Shown here one piece after another: positions 1 through 5,488 of a stretch of 8,002 nt of DNA (its first letter is position 1; every line of letters begins with the position of its first letter). The DNA comes from Clostridia bacterium. GTDB lineage: Bacteria > Bacillota > Clostridia > Oscillospirales > CAG-272. The stretch is from contig JAFOAB010000090.1 in the NCBI GenBank assembly GCA_017382555.1, forward strand, positions 1 to 8,002, written 5' to 3'. The translations under genes were made by a program, and so were the position numbers. The notes below the pieces were generated by a model. The model saw nothing but the letters and a program-made list of their open reading frames with translations, searched no databases and was not told where the DNA came from.

Positions 1-34
1 GGTTTCAATGTTCTTAAAACGTTTATCTAAGGTA

Positions 35-61
35 AGAAAAACTCAATTTTTGAGTTTTTCT
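35..61. terminator. AT-rich hairpin, possible bidirectional terminator
   Basis: A 12-bp perfect inverted repeat (35-46 with 50-61) closes a TTT loop. Its core is ACTCAA/TTGAGT, flanked by five A on the left and five T on the right, so either strand gives a short hairpin followed by a U run. This is the only T-run hairpin left of the 265-2250 gene that could end its minus-strand message. The stem is AT-rich and would be weak. Confidence 0.4.
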
Positions 62-91
62 ATAAAATTCTCTTTTTTACTACAAGACAAA

Positions 92-131
92 ATCCACCCT
101 CGACGTACACCAGTACGCCTCACGGGTGGAT
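92..131. repeat. Nested inverted repeat, unknown function
   Basis: Outer arms ATCCACCC (92-99) and GGGTGGAT (124-131) enclose an inner hairpin CGTAC (104-108) / GTACG (113-117) with an ACCA loop. A T6 run follows at 150-155 on the plus strand, separated by about 18 bases, so it is not a standard terminator. The two-level structure could be a small repeat element or the end of a structured RNA from the left. I cannot tell which from one copy. Confidence 0.5.
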
Positions 132-167
132 GTTTGCCCGTTCCGGCCATTTTTTCCTATCCCCTTA

Positions 168-207
168 GGGCTGTAAAGAAACTCACGTTTCTTTACAGCC
201 CCTTTTT
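168..207 (+). terminator. Rho-independent terminator, plus strand
   Basis: A perfect 15-bp stem (168-182 with 187-201) with a TCAC loop is followed by C and then T5 (203-207) on the plus strand. The minus-strand side has no T run, so the structure points rightwards. It implies a plus-strand gene ending left of the window, converging on the minus-strand gene that ends at 265. Confidence 0.72.
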
Positions 208-220
208 CTTGGCAAGCACT

Positions 221-240
221 GCATTTGTGGGCACAAATGC
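221..240. repeat. Short palindrome beside the 265-2250 gene end
   Basis: GCATTTGT (221-228) pairs with ACAAATGC (233-240) around a 4-base loop. It lies 25 bases past the stop codon of the minus-strand gene but has no T run on either side, so it is more likely an RNA 3'-end stabilising hairpin than a terminator. Confidence 0.4.
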
Positions 241-264
241 AACGAAGATATGCCATTATTTAAT

Positions 265-2250
265 TTATCTCGCTATCTTGCCCTCGATCTCGGTAAGGCC
301 CTCGTCGAAGAAGGACCAATCCTTGTGCCAACGGAGGCTTTCGAGGCGGAATGCGCACGGCCAAGCGGGCAGCCACTGGGAGGGGCTGAAGGGCGGAACG
401 CCGTAGCGACCCCAACGGGTGTGGAACACTGCCTCGTCCTGCGCGCCTGCGGGACGGATACGGCCGTTTATGTACTGTGTGCCGTCGGAGATGCACTGGC
501 AAGCGTTGCACCAGAATGCTATTGCACGCTCGCGCCACTGCTTGTAGCCGGTGATCTCGTAAAGCTTGAGGAAGGAAAGCACGTCGCGAAGCGCATACTG
601 ATCCATTGCCTGATGAGGAGTGGATACGGAGGTGGAGCCGAAGGTATCGTAGCCCATCTTGGTGATGAGGCAATCCTCGGGGTACTTAACGGTGTAGTAC
701 ATCATCCAAGTGCAGAGGTACCACGCGATTTTTTCCGCACGTCTTACGTATTCCTTATCTCCCGTGATCTCGTAAAGCGCAAGCGCATCACGAAGCAGAG
801 GAGAGGAGGATTCCTTATCTATGCTATAAGTGTCAAGCGCACCTGCGGTGGTAAAGCCGTCGCGCTCCAGACCCTGATAATAGAAGTCAAACGCCTTTAC
901 TGCGCTGTCAAGATACTTCTTGTCTCCGCTCTTCTTGTATGCGGTAAGTATGGGAAGCACAAGGAAGGTGCCGATGGTTCCCTTCTTTGCGCGGAGAGTT
1001 CCGTCGGAGTTCCAGCTCTTTGCGTAGCTTCCCTCCTCGTCCTGACGCTCGATTGCGAAATCGCAGATATCGTACGCGGTCTTGAGGTATTCGGGCTTTT
1101 CGATGCCGATCTCCTTGAGAAGATCGTACGCCTCGAAATATCCGTCCGCACCGGTGCCGAGGTTGCAGGCATCGTGCTGGAAGTCGATAAGTCCGTCCGC
1201 ATTGCGGCGGAGCTTCTTGCCCATAAAGTTTCTGTACGTTTCGTACATACATTCGCCCATGGAGTAACGGTCGATGTCCTCGAGCTTCATATTCTCGAAG
1301 TCAACCTTTCTCCAGGGGTCGTAATCGACCTTAACGCCGATAATGCCCGCCGCTATCTTGCCAAACTTCAGCCAGTTATCGTGCGCGCCGATGCCCTTAT
1401 CAAGCATCTCCTTATCGCCCGTCTGAATGTAATCCCAAATGTAGGCGTTTGCCATAGACGCGCTCTGTCCTACCCAACCAAGCTCATAGCGATGCTCGTT
1501 CTTTTTATAGGAGTGAGAGCCGGGGTACCACTGGGAGCCGACGGTAAAGCCGCTAAAGCCGTTCTTTTCCTCCTCATAGAGGTAACGGGTGTAAGCCATG
1601 GAAAGGCGATACAGCTCCTTTGCGGTTCTGGGAGCCGCGATAGCGTGTCCGTAATATCTCCACGCGAAATCAAGCAGGCTCTTATAGCGGTGCTTGGTTC
1701 CGTCGGAGGGAACGGCGAGGATTATTGCCTCGAAATCGCACTTAGGCTCCATAGTACCCTCAAAGGGCTCGCCCCAGAAGTGGCGCTGAAGCGTGCGCGG
1801 CTTTTCCTCCTCGGGGAATATAACAACGTGCATCTCGCCCTCGTCTACCTTATAGAGGGAGCAGGCGTTGTTATCGTTTTCCTTTGCCATAAGGGCAATG
1901 CTTATCTCATCGTTTTCGCTGTATGTGCAGGAGGGAATGGTGCCGCGGTGGGATGCCCACGACCAGGGGGTACCGTCGGTATCGCGGTCGCCGATGTACT
2001 CGGCAAGGCTGCCCCAGCCGTTGCCGTTGTAGCTGATGGCGGGTACCATAGTAAAGGTAGGCTCGCCCACGAGCATCATTTCCATACGCATCTTGTCGGT
2101 GGGCACGTCGGTTTTGCGGAGCCAGCGCCACGCACCGTCCTCAATAGGCTCAAAGGTGTCAACGGCACCGGGAACAGCAAGTATCTTCGCGTATTCCTTT
2201 CCGTCAACTGCTACGGCGTGACCGTAGTCGGTCTTTATAATGCTTACCAT
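265..2250 (-). CDS. Uncharacterised six-hairpin glycosidase-like protein
   Basis: The product is 661 residues with no signal peptide or membrane segment, so it should be cytosolic. Residues 1-185 are beta-rich, with many aromatic and Gly positions (SYNGNGWG at 73-80, TPWSWASHRG at 94-103). Residues 190-640 are helical with recurring hairpin repeats of the form Y-x-x-T/S-G-D/Y-K-x-Y/W-x-x-x-A: QTGDKEML at 276, YKKSGDKKYLDSA at 438, YEITGDKEYVRRA at 493, YEITGYKQWRERA at 564. This matches the alpha/alpha-toroid fold of six-hairpin glycosidases, lyases and sugar epimerases. Acidic residues in polar clusters that might be catalytic are in QDEEGSY (403-409), LDTYSIDKESS (472-482), HQAMDQYALRD (546-556) and AQDEAVFH (603-610). 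An upstream in-frame ATG at 2289 was rejected because CGGAGG sits 6 bases before the ATG at 2250. The gene is monocistronic with its own promoter. The fold call is moderately sure; substrate and reaction are unknown. Confidence 0.85.
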   Translation of the reverse strand: MVSIIKTDYGHAVAVDGKEYAKILAVPGAVDTFEPIEDGAWRWLRKTDVPTDKMRMEMMLVGEPTFTMVPAISYNGNGWGSLAEYIGDRDTDGTPWSWASHRGTIPSCTYSENDEISIALMAKENDNNACSLYKVDEGEMHVVIFPEEEKPRTLQRHFWGEPFEGTMEPKCDFEAIILAVPSDGTKHRYKSLLDFAWRYYGHAIAAPRTAKELYRLSMAYTRYLYEEEKNGFSGFTVGSQWYPGSHSYKKNEHRYELGWVGQSASMANAYIWDYIQTGDKEMLDKGIGAHDNWLKFGKIAAGIIGVKVDYDPWRKVDFENMKLEDIDRYSMGECMYETYRNFMGKKLRRNADGLIDFQHDACNLGTGADGYFEAYDLLKEIGIEKPEYLKTAYDICDFAIERQDEEGSYAKSWNSDGTLRAKKGTIGTFLVLPILTAYKKSGDKKYLDSAVKAFDFYYQGLERDGFTTAGALDTYSIDKESSSPLLRDALALYEITGDKEYVRRAEKIAWYLCTWMMYYTVKYPEDCLITKMGYDTFGSTSVSTPHQAMDQYALRDVLSFLKLYEITGYKQWRERAIAFWCNACQCISDGTQYINGRIRPAGAQDEAVFHTRWGRYGVPPFSPSQWLPAWPCAFRLESLRWHKDWSFFDEGLTEIEGKIAR

Positions 2251-2256
2251 TATTTT

Positions 2257-2263
2257 ACCTCCG
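2257..2263 (-). promoter_or_regulatory. Ribosome binding site fixing the start at 2250
   Basis: The minus strand reads CGGAGGT ending 6 bases before the ATG at 2250-2248. The alternative ATG 13 codons upstream lies beyond this site and has no comparable purine run, so the shorter protein is preferred. Confidence 0.85.
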
Positions 2264-2303
2264 AAATATGTTGTTTGTTTATAAAACAAGAATATACAAG
2301 ACC

Positions 2304-2332
2304 ATTATACCTATATAGGCACGTAATTGCAA
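2304..2332 (-). promoter_or_regulatory. Sigma-A promoter for the 265-2250 gene
   Basis: On the minus strand, TTGCAA (2332-2327) is separated by 17 bases from a perfect TATAAT (2309-2304), giving a start near 2297 and a leader of about 47 bases. A-rich DNA upstream (2333-2395) could act as an UP element. The spacer contains the perfect 10-bp palindrome CCTATATAGG (2310-2319), a possible operator. Confidence 0.75.
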
Positions 2333-2395
2333 TGTTTTTTGGAATTTCTGTTCTTTTATATAAAAACAAAAATAAAAAACAACCGCTTTTTGTAT

Positions 2396-2422
2396 CGTAG
2401 GGGCGGATTCCATATCCGCCCG
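2396..2422 (+). repeat. REP-like unit A
   Basis: CGTAG is followed by GGGCGGAT (2401-2408), a 5-base loop, and ATCCGCCC (2414-2421). The 8-bp stem is perfect. Confidence 0.65.
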
Positions 2423-2444
2423 TTGTTATTCCGCATCCGATTTC

Positions 2445-2472
2445 GCGGACAGTCGAGGACGCCTGTCCCTAC
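2445..2472 (-). repeat. REP-like unit B
   Basis: Read on the minus strand, the GTAGGG head (2472-2467) leads into GGACAG/CTGTCC arms (2468-2463 and 2452-2447) around a 10-base loop. It is the weakest of the five, with a 6-bp core stem. Confidence 0.55.
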
Positions 2473-2492
2473 AAATTGCATCGTTCCTCGAT

Positions 2493-2517
2493 CGTAGGGG
2501 AGGGGTCTCCCCTCCCG
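2493..2517 (+). repeat. REP-like unit C
   Basis: CGTAGG leads into GGGAGGGG (2498-2505), loop TCT, and CCCCTCCC (2509-2516). The 8-bp stem is perfect and very GC-rich. Confidence 0.65.
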
Positions 2518-2537
2518 TCGTCTCCTTATCGCAATTC

Positions 2538-2563
2538 GCGGGAGGCGAAACGCCTCCCCTACG
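2538..2563 (-). repeat. REP-like unit D
   Basis: On the minus strand, CGTAGGGGAGGCG (2563-2551), loop TTT, and CGCCTCCC (2547-2540). The arms match perfectly over 8 bp. The head CCCCTACG at 2556-2563 is also complementary to the head of unit C, so C and D could pair as a larger cruciform. Confidence 0.65.
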
Positions 2564-2579
2564 GGTATTACGCACATCT

Positions 2580-2604
2580 CGTAGGGGCGACCATTGGTCG
2601 TCCG
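2580..2604 (+). repeat. REP-like unit E
   Basis: CGTAG leads into GGGCGACC (2585-2592), loop ATT, and GGTCGTCC (2596-2603). One G:T wobble is the only break in the 8-pair stem. Confidence 0.65.
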
Positions 2605-2625
2605 CCGTTCCATATCCTATTTCGC

Positions 2626-2664
2626 AATATAAAACGCACCGCCGACTGCCTCAGCGGTGCGTTT
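2626..2664 (-). terminator. Terminator of the 4524-2720 operon
   Basis: An 11-bp perfect stem (2632-2642 with 2654-2664; arm AAACGCACCGC) encloses an 11-base loop. Read on the minus strand it is followed by TTTTATATT (2634-2626). It lies 56 bases past the stop codon at 2720. On the plus strand the tail TTTGTTGTT is poorer and there is no plus-strand gene to end, so the minus direction is preferred. Confidence 0.75.
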
Positions 2665-2719
2665 GTTGTTATGATTTCTCCGTTAAGAACAACAGAAATA
2701 CGCCTTCTGTCCTTTTCTG

Positions 2720-3613
2720 TTAATCCGTAATCTCCACCGCTCCGTCCTCTGCCGTAGCGGTAAAGGTCATTCCGCTTGTTGCCGAGGTGGTGAAGCTTGT
2801 GGTGCCGAGGGGGATACCGTTAAAGCTTATATGCTTCGTTGCGCTGATGCTTGCAACAAAGCGGCTGACGGACTGCGAAAGTCCGACGTGGATATCGCCC
2901 TTCTTTGCGAGCAGCGTGCACGCGGTGAACTCCGTTTTTGCGATATTGATATTGCCGTTTTCGGCGGTTATGCGAATATCGCTTGCAAAGCTGCCGCCGA
3001 TATCGGTATTACCGCTCAGGCTTTCGATCTGCATTCTGGAGTGCGTAGAGGCGTCGCGTACGGTGATATTGCCGTTTTCCGCCTTCAGGATGATATCCGC
3101 ATTAGTATCGTGGATGCCCTCAAGCACTATATCGCCCTCAAGCACCGTTATCTGGATCGCATTAAGGGGCGTGCCGTCGGGTACGTACACGTTTATCCAC
3201 TTTTCCGATTCCTCAAGCCTGATATCACGCAGAATGTTGCGAAGACCGCTGAAGGATATTCCCTGACCGCCCTCCTTGATGATATCTATAACGCCGAGGG
3301 TATCGTTGATCTGAAGCATATTGCTGGAGGTACCCTTGATGTATGCGCCCTCGTAGAGATTGTATATCTCCACCTTGCAGCTGTCGCCGCTTCTGACGTA
3401 TACGTTACCCTTTTTGAGGTTCACGGATATCTTCTGCATTTTTGCGGTATCGTATTCCATTACGGAAACGCGGTTACCGTCCGTGTCCTTGGAGATGGTG
3501 AAAAGCTCGATGCCCTGAGCATCCGCACGCTCCTCAGCCTCCTTACAGAGGTAAACTCCGCCGAAAATTATGAGGACGGACAGCACAAGACAAATTATGG
3601 ATGCAGGTTTCAT
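2720..3613 (-). CDS. DUF4097-type membrane-anchored beta-repeat protein
   Basis: The 297-residue product has one hydrophobic segment at residues 4-23 and then a long extracytoplasmic region. That region is built from recurring short beta turns of the form G-N/D-I-x-V: KKGNVYV at 67, LEGDIVL at 158, ENGNITV at 179, LSGNTDI at 199, ENGNINI at 219, KKGDIHV at 237, EDGAVEI at 289. This is typical of DUF4097/DUF4098 adhesin-like beta-helix proteins found in Bacillota beside envelope-stress and PadR-type genes. The Cys at 23 does not sit in a good lipobox, so a signal anchor is more likely than a lipoprotein. The start overlaps the previous stop as ATGA (3613-3610), with AAGGGGG 10 bases upstream, so translation is probably coupled. 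The biochemical role of the family is not established. Confidence 0.88.
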   Translation of the reverse strand: MKPASIICLVLSVLIIFGGVYLCKEAEERADAQGIELFTISKDTDGNRVSVMEYDTAKMQKISVNLKKGNVYVRSGDSCKVEIYNLYEGAYIKGTSSNMLQINDTLGVIDIIKEGGQGISFSGLRNILRDIRLEESEKWINVYVPDGTPLNAIQITVLEGDIVLEGIHDTNADIILKAENGNITVRDASTHSRMQIESLSGNTDIGGSFASDIRITAENGNINIAKTEFTACTLLAKKGDIHVGLSQSVSRFVASISATKHISFNGIPLGTTSFTTSATSGMTFTATAEDGAVEITD

Positions 3614-4524
3614 TTTGCCATCGCCCCCTTAACTCTGTAATAAAGGCGCTTGAGCGCTCTTGCAAAGCCGCCCATCATATGTACGGTCTGCTTGATAAGC
3701 CACGGGAAGAAGCGCACGGCAAAATTGTACAGCACAATGCCGATAAACATCGTTCCGCCGCCGATAACTATGCCCTCGCCAAGCTCGTAAAGGGCCACCG
3801 CAAGGGTTGCGGGGTCAAAGAGCTGTGTTGCACCGTAAATTATACCCACAAGCGCAAGCGCAGTACCCACGATAACAACCGCAAGCAAAGCAACCACGAA
3901 AACGATGATAAGCGCCACGAAGGTGACTATCATACTTAAGAAAAGCACGTAAACGCACGCAACCAGCACAAGCCAGAGGGGCGAGAGCGCCCAGAACAGC
4001 GCATTGAACGTGGTGTGGTCCTTGCCGTCCGAGATCGCACCGGGGTTACGGAGCTTTCCGTTATCCGCGCTCTTGGGTGTGCGCAGGGGCAGGCGCTCGG
4101 TGGGTGCCTTCTCCTTATGCTCATCGTGCTTGGATCTTTCCGCCTTTTTAGGAGCGGCGGGTGCTTCCTTTTTGGGGGCAGGTGCTTCCTTTTTGGGGGC
4201 AGGTGCCTCCGTCTTCTTCGGTTCTTCCTTTATTTCGGGCGCCTTTTCCGGCTGCTTCTTCTGCACGGGGGCAGGCTTTGGCGCCTCCTTCTTTTCCTCT
4301 TTTACGCTCTCCACGGGCTTTTGCGGTATTCCGACCTCATTTAAAAGGTCGGTAACGAATGCCTCCACGTTTATTCCGCCGGAAAGAACGGCAGAAAGCT
4401 CGTTGGGCGGAAGCTCGTCAAGGAGTACGGAAACGCGGTCGGTGTACTTTGCCACCTCGCTGTCGCGGAGTCCGTGGGAGGAAAGACCTTGTGCTACCCT
4501 GTTAAGGAAATCAGTCTTTTCCAT
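3610..4524 (-). CDS. DUF1700-like multi-pass membrane protein with charged linker
   Basis: The product is 304 residues in three parts. Residues 1-65 form a soluble helical head (MEKTDFLNRVAQGL..., then a YTDRVSVLLDELPP segment and GINVEAFVTDLLNEVG) resembling the N-terminus of DUF1700 (COG4709) proteins. Residues 68-150 are a low-complexity Lys/Pro/Ala/Glu linker with APAPKKE repeats. Residues 175-275 are strongly hydrophobic, with about three to four membrane segments, followed by a basic tail (RALKRLYYRVKGAMAK). AAAGGA (4536-4531) lies 6 bases before the ATG. It is the first gene of a two-gene operon with the DUF4097 protein. DUF1700 genes usually follow a PadR-family regulator; none is next to this one. 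The long linker is larger than I expect for the family. Family assignment is moderately sure; function is unknown. Confidence 0.85.
   Translation of the reverse strand: MEKTDFLNRVAQGLSSHGLRDSEVAKYTDRVSVLLDELPPNELSAVLSGGINVEAFVTDLLNEVGIPQKPVESVKEEKKEAPKPAPVQKKQPEKAPEIKEEPKKTEAPAPKKEAPAPKKEAPAAPKKAERSKHDEHKEKAPTERLPLRTPKSADNGKLRNPGAISDGKDHTTFNALFWALSPLWLVLVACVYVLFLSMIVTFVALIIVFVVALLAVVIVGTALALVGIIYGATQLFDPATLAVALYELGEGIVIGGGTMFIGIVLYNFAVRFFPWLIKQTVHMMGGFARALKRLYYRVKGAMAK
4160..4201. repeat. Two perfect 21-bp tandem repeats inside a gene
   Basis: The unit starting GGTGCTTCC and ending GGGGGCA occurs twice with no difference (4160-4180 and 4181-4201), followed by a decayed partial copy. It encodes the 7-residue APAPKKE repeat in the linker of the DUF1700-like protein. 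The 21-bp period keeps the frame, so copy-number change would alter linker length without breaking the gene. Confidence 0.9.
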
Positions 4525-4570
4525 TCTTTATCCTTTCGCTTGCAAGATTTCGGCTTTATTTGCAAAAATC

Positions 4571-4599
4571 TTTACTTTTCGGTCACAATGTGTTAATAT
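4571..4599 (+). promoter_or_regulatory. Predicted trmB promoter
   Basis: TTTACT (4571-4576) is separated by 17 bases from TAATAT (4594-4599), which has the extended -10 element TG one base upstream (4591-4592). The predicted start is near 4606, with a leader of about 74 bases. The start lies within the leader of the opposing operon. Confidence 0.55.
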
Positions 4600-4649
4600 A
4601 TCTTCCGTAAACGATAAAAATGTCCGATAGCCGATGGCTATACACATTA

Positions 4650-4678
4650 ATTATACTAAATGTAAGGGAAAAATGCAA
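4650..4678 (-). promoter_or_regulatory. Promoter of the DUF1700-like/DUF4097 operon
   Basis: On the minus strand TTGCAT (4678-4673) is followed after 17 bases by a perfect TATAAT (4655-4650), giving a start near 4643 and a leader of about 120 bases. Its -35 box ends two bases before the trmB start codon at 4680, and the spacer covers the trmB ribosome binding site. Confidence 0.7.
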
Positions 4679-4679
4679 T

Positions 4680-5336
4680 ATGAGAATGCGAAAAAAACGT
4701 CACGGCGCGGAAAGACTGCAGAACTGTGCGGAGTTCATAGCGCCCGACAGAGAGATAACCAAGGCTGATGCAAGCGCACCCTTTGTAAACAAAAAGGGCG
4801 AAATACATCTGGAGATAGGCTGTGGCAAGGGTGCATTTGCCGTTAAAAATGCCGCAAGCCGCCCCGAAATTAACTTCTACGCCATGGAAAAGGTGGAGAA
4901 CGTAATAATCAACGCGCTTGAAAAGGCAATGGCGCGCAAGGACGAGGTTAAGAACAACCTGCGCTTCATCTGCGGACACGCGGAGGAGCTGGAGGAGATG
5001 TTTGCCGACCACAGCATTTCCACGATCTACCTTAACTTTTCCGACCCGTGGCCGAAAAAGGGACACCACAGACGTCGCCTCACCGCGCCCGACAGACTTG
5101 ACACCTACAAAAAGCTGCTTGTGCCCGGCGGTAAGATAATTCAGAAGACCGATAACGTGGAGCTTTTCGAATATTCCGTGGAGGAATACCGCAATGCGGG
5201 TCTTACCGTGGAATTTGCGACCACCGATCTGCACAACAGCAGCCGCGCCGCAGAGAACATTACCACCGAGTATGAGGAAAACTTTATGCGCGAGGGCAAG
5301 CCCATCTGCTGTGTTATCGTCTCAACCGCAAAATAA
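4680..5336 (+). CDS. trmB: tRNA (guanine-46-N7)-methyltransferase TrmB
   Basis: The 218-residue product uses S-adenosylmethionine to methylate N7 of G46 in the variable loop of tRNAs, in the cytosol. The methyltransferase motif I LEIGCGKGAF (44-53) and AMEK (68-71) form the cofactor pocket. The TrmB signature SDPWPKKGHHRRRL is at 121-134, TDN at 157-159, and the C-terminal TEYEENFMREGKPI at 196-209. The length is normal for the bacterial family. The start was set at 4680 because MRMRKK is the usual opening of TrmB in Bacillota and an AAGGGA site lies 10 bases upstream; an ATG at 4620 would add 20 unrelated residues. The gene diverges from the DUF1700-like operon and appears to be transcribed alone, with only a weak hairpin after it. 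Confidence 0.97.
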   Translation: MRMRKKRHGAERLQNCAEFIAPDREITKADASAPFVNKKGEIHLEIGCGKGAFAVKNAASRPEINFYAMEKVENVIINALEKAMARKDEVKNNLRFICGHAEELEEMFADHSISTIYLNFSDPWPKKGHHRRRLTAPDRLDTYKKLLVPGGKIIQKTDNVELFEYSVEEYRNAGLTVEFATTDLHNSSRAAENITTEYEENFMREGKPICCVIVSTAK

Positions 5337-5340
5337 TTAT

Positions 5341-5355
5341 GCGTGCCTTGCACGC
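5341..5355. repeat. Small hairpin after trmB
   Basis: GCGTGC (5341-5346) and GCACGC (5350-5355) pair around a CTT loop, 4 bases past the trmB stop. There is no T run, so it is a poor terminator by itself; it could protect the 3' end. Confidence 0.45.
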
Positions 5356-5358
5356 TGA

Positions 5359-5468
5359 TGTCATCCGCCCGCTGTCATCCTTGAGTGCAGGTGTGCCCTT
5401 TCAAGATTCTTCGCTTTGCTCTAGAATGACACGAAAGGGCACACCTAACGAAGGATCTCGGGCGGATG
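5359..5468. repeat. Nested palindromic element (MITE/REP-like)
   Basis: Three levels of inverted repeat are stacked. The outermost arms are CATCCGCCCG (5362-5371) and CGGGCGGATG (5459-5468). Next come TGTCATCCTTGAGTG (5373-5387) and AACGAAGGATCT (5447-5458), which look like the two halves of one motif. Inside are perfect 14-bp arms AGGTGTGCCCTTTC (5389-5402) and its complement (5433-5446). The centre, read on the minus strand from 5431 to 5403, is a second uninterrupted copy of the same kind of motif (TGTCATTCTAGAG ... GCGAAGAATCTT). No coding potential is seen. It fills the gap between trmB and the broken phosphoesterase gene, and no clear promoter for that gene is visible here. Confidence 0.75.
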
Positions 5469-5488
5469 GTACCAAATAGGAGAACAAA

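Larger units (their letters stand above)
2396..2604. repeat. Cluster of five GTAGGG-headed palindromes (REP-like)
   Basis: Five units of about 25-30 bases each have the form GTAGGG(G) followed by a short hairpin whose far arm ends in CCC or TCC. Orientation alternates: plus, minus, plus, minus, plus. The head is shared, while the stem sequences differ but stay self-complementary in each unit. This resembles REP elements, some families of which carry a GTAG head and are linked to IS200-like RAYT transposases. No transposase is in this window. The cluster lies between two minus-strand genes. Confidence 0.7.

Noticed and set aside
8..406. A plus-strand open frame across the left intergenic region.
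   Set aside because: It runs through three hairpins including a terminator and into the antisense of the 265-2250 gene; there is no ribosome site before it and no domain in it.
250..2400. A 716-codon plus-strand open frame covering the whole 265-2250 gene on the opposite strand.
   Set aside because: It has no ribosome site, its product shows no recognisable domain, and it runs through the promoter and leader of the minus-strand gene. The minus-strand gene has promoter, ribosome site and a coherent protein, so this is an antisense shadow of codon bias.
2396..2604. A possible CRISPR array because of regularly repeated units.
   Set aside because: The units differ in sequence, alternate in direction, are irregularly spaced and are each palindromic, with no constant direct repeat and no cas gene nearby.
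2831..3640. A 269-codon plus-strand open frame opposite the DUF4097 gene.
   Set aside because: No ribosome site or domain is seen, and it lies fully antisense to a gene with clear repeat structure and operon coupling.
4606..4679. A possible riboswitch in the trmB leader.
   Set aside because: The leader is short, AT-rich and holds no recognisable aptamer or terminator; the opposing promoter explains the sequence better.
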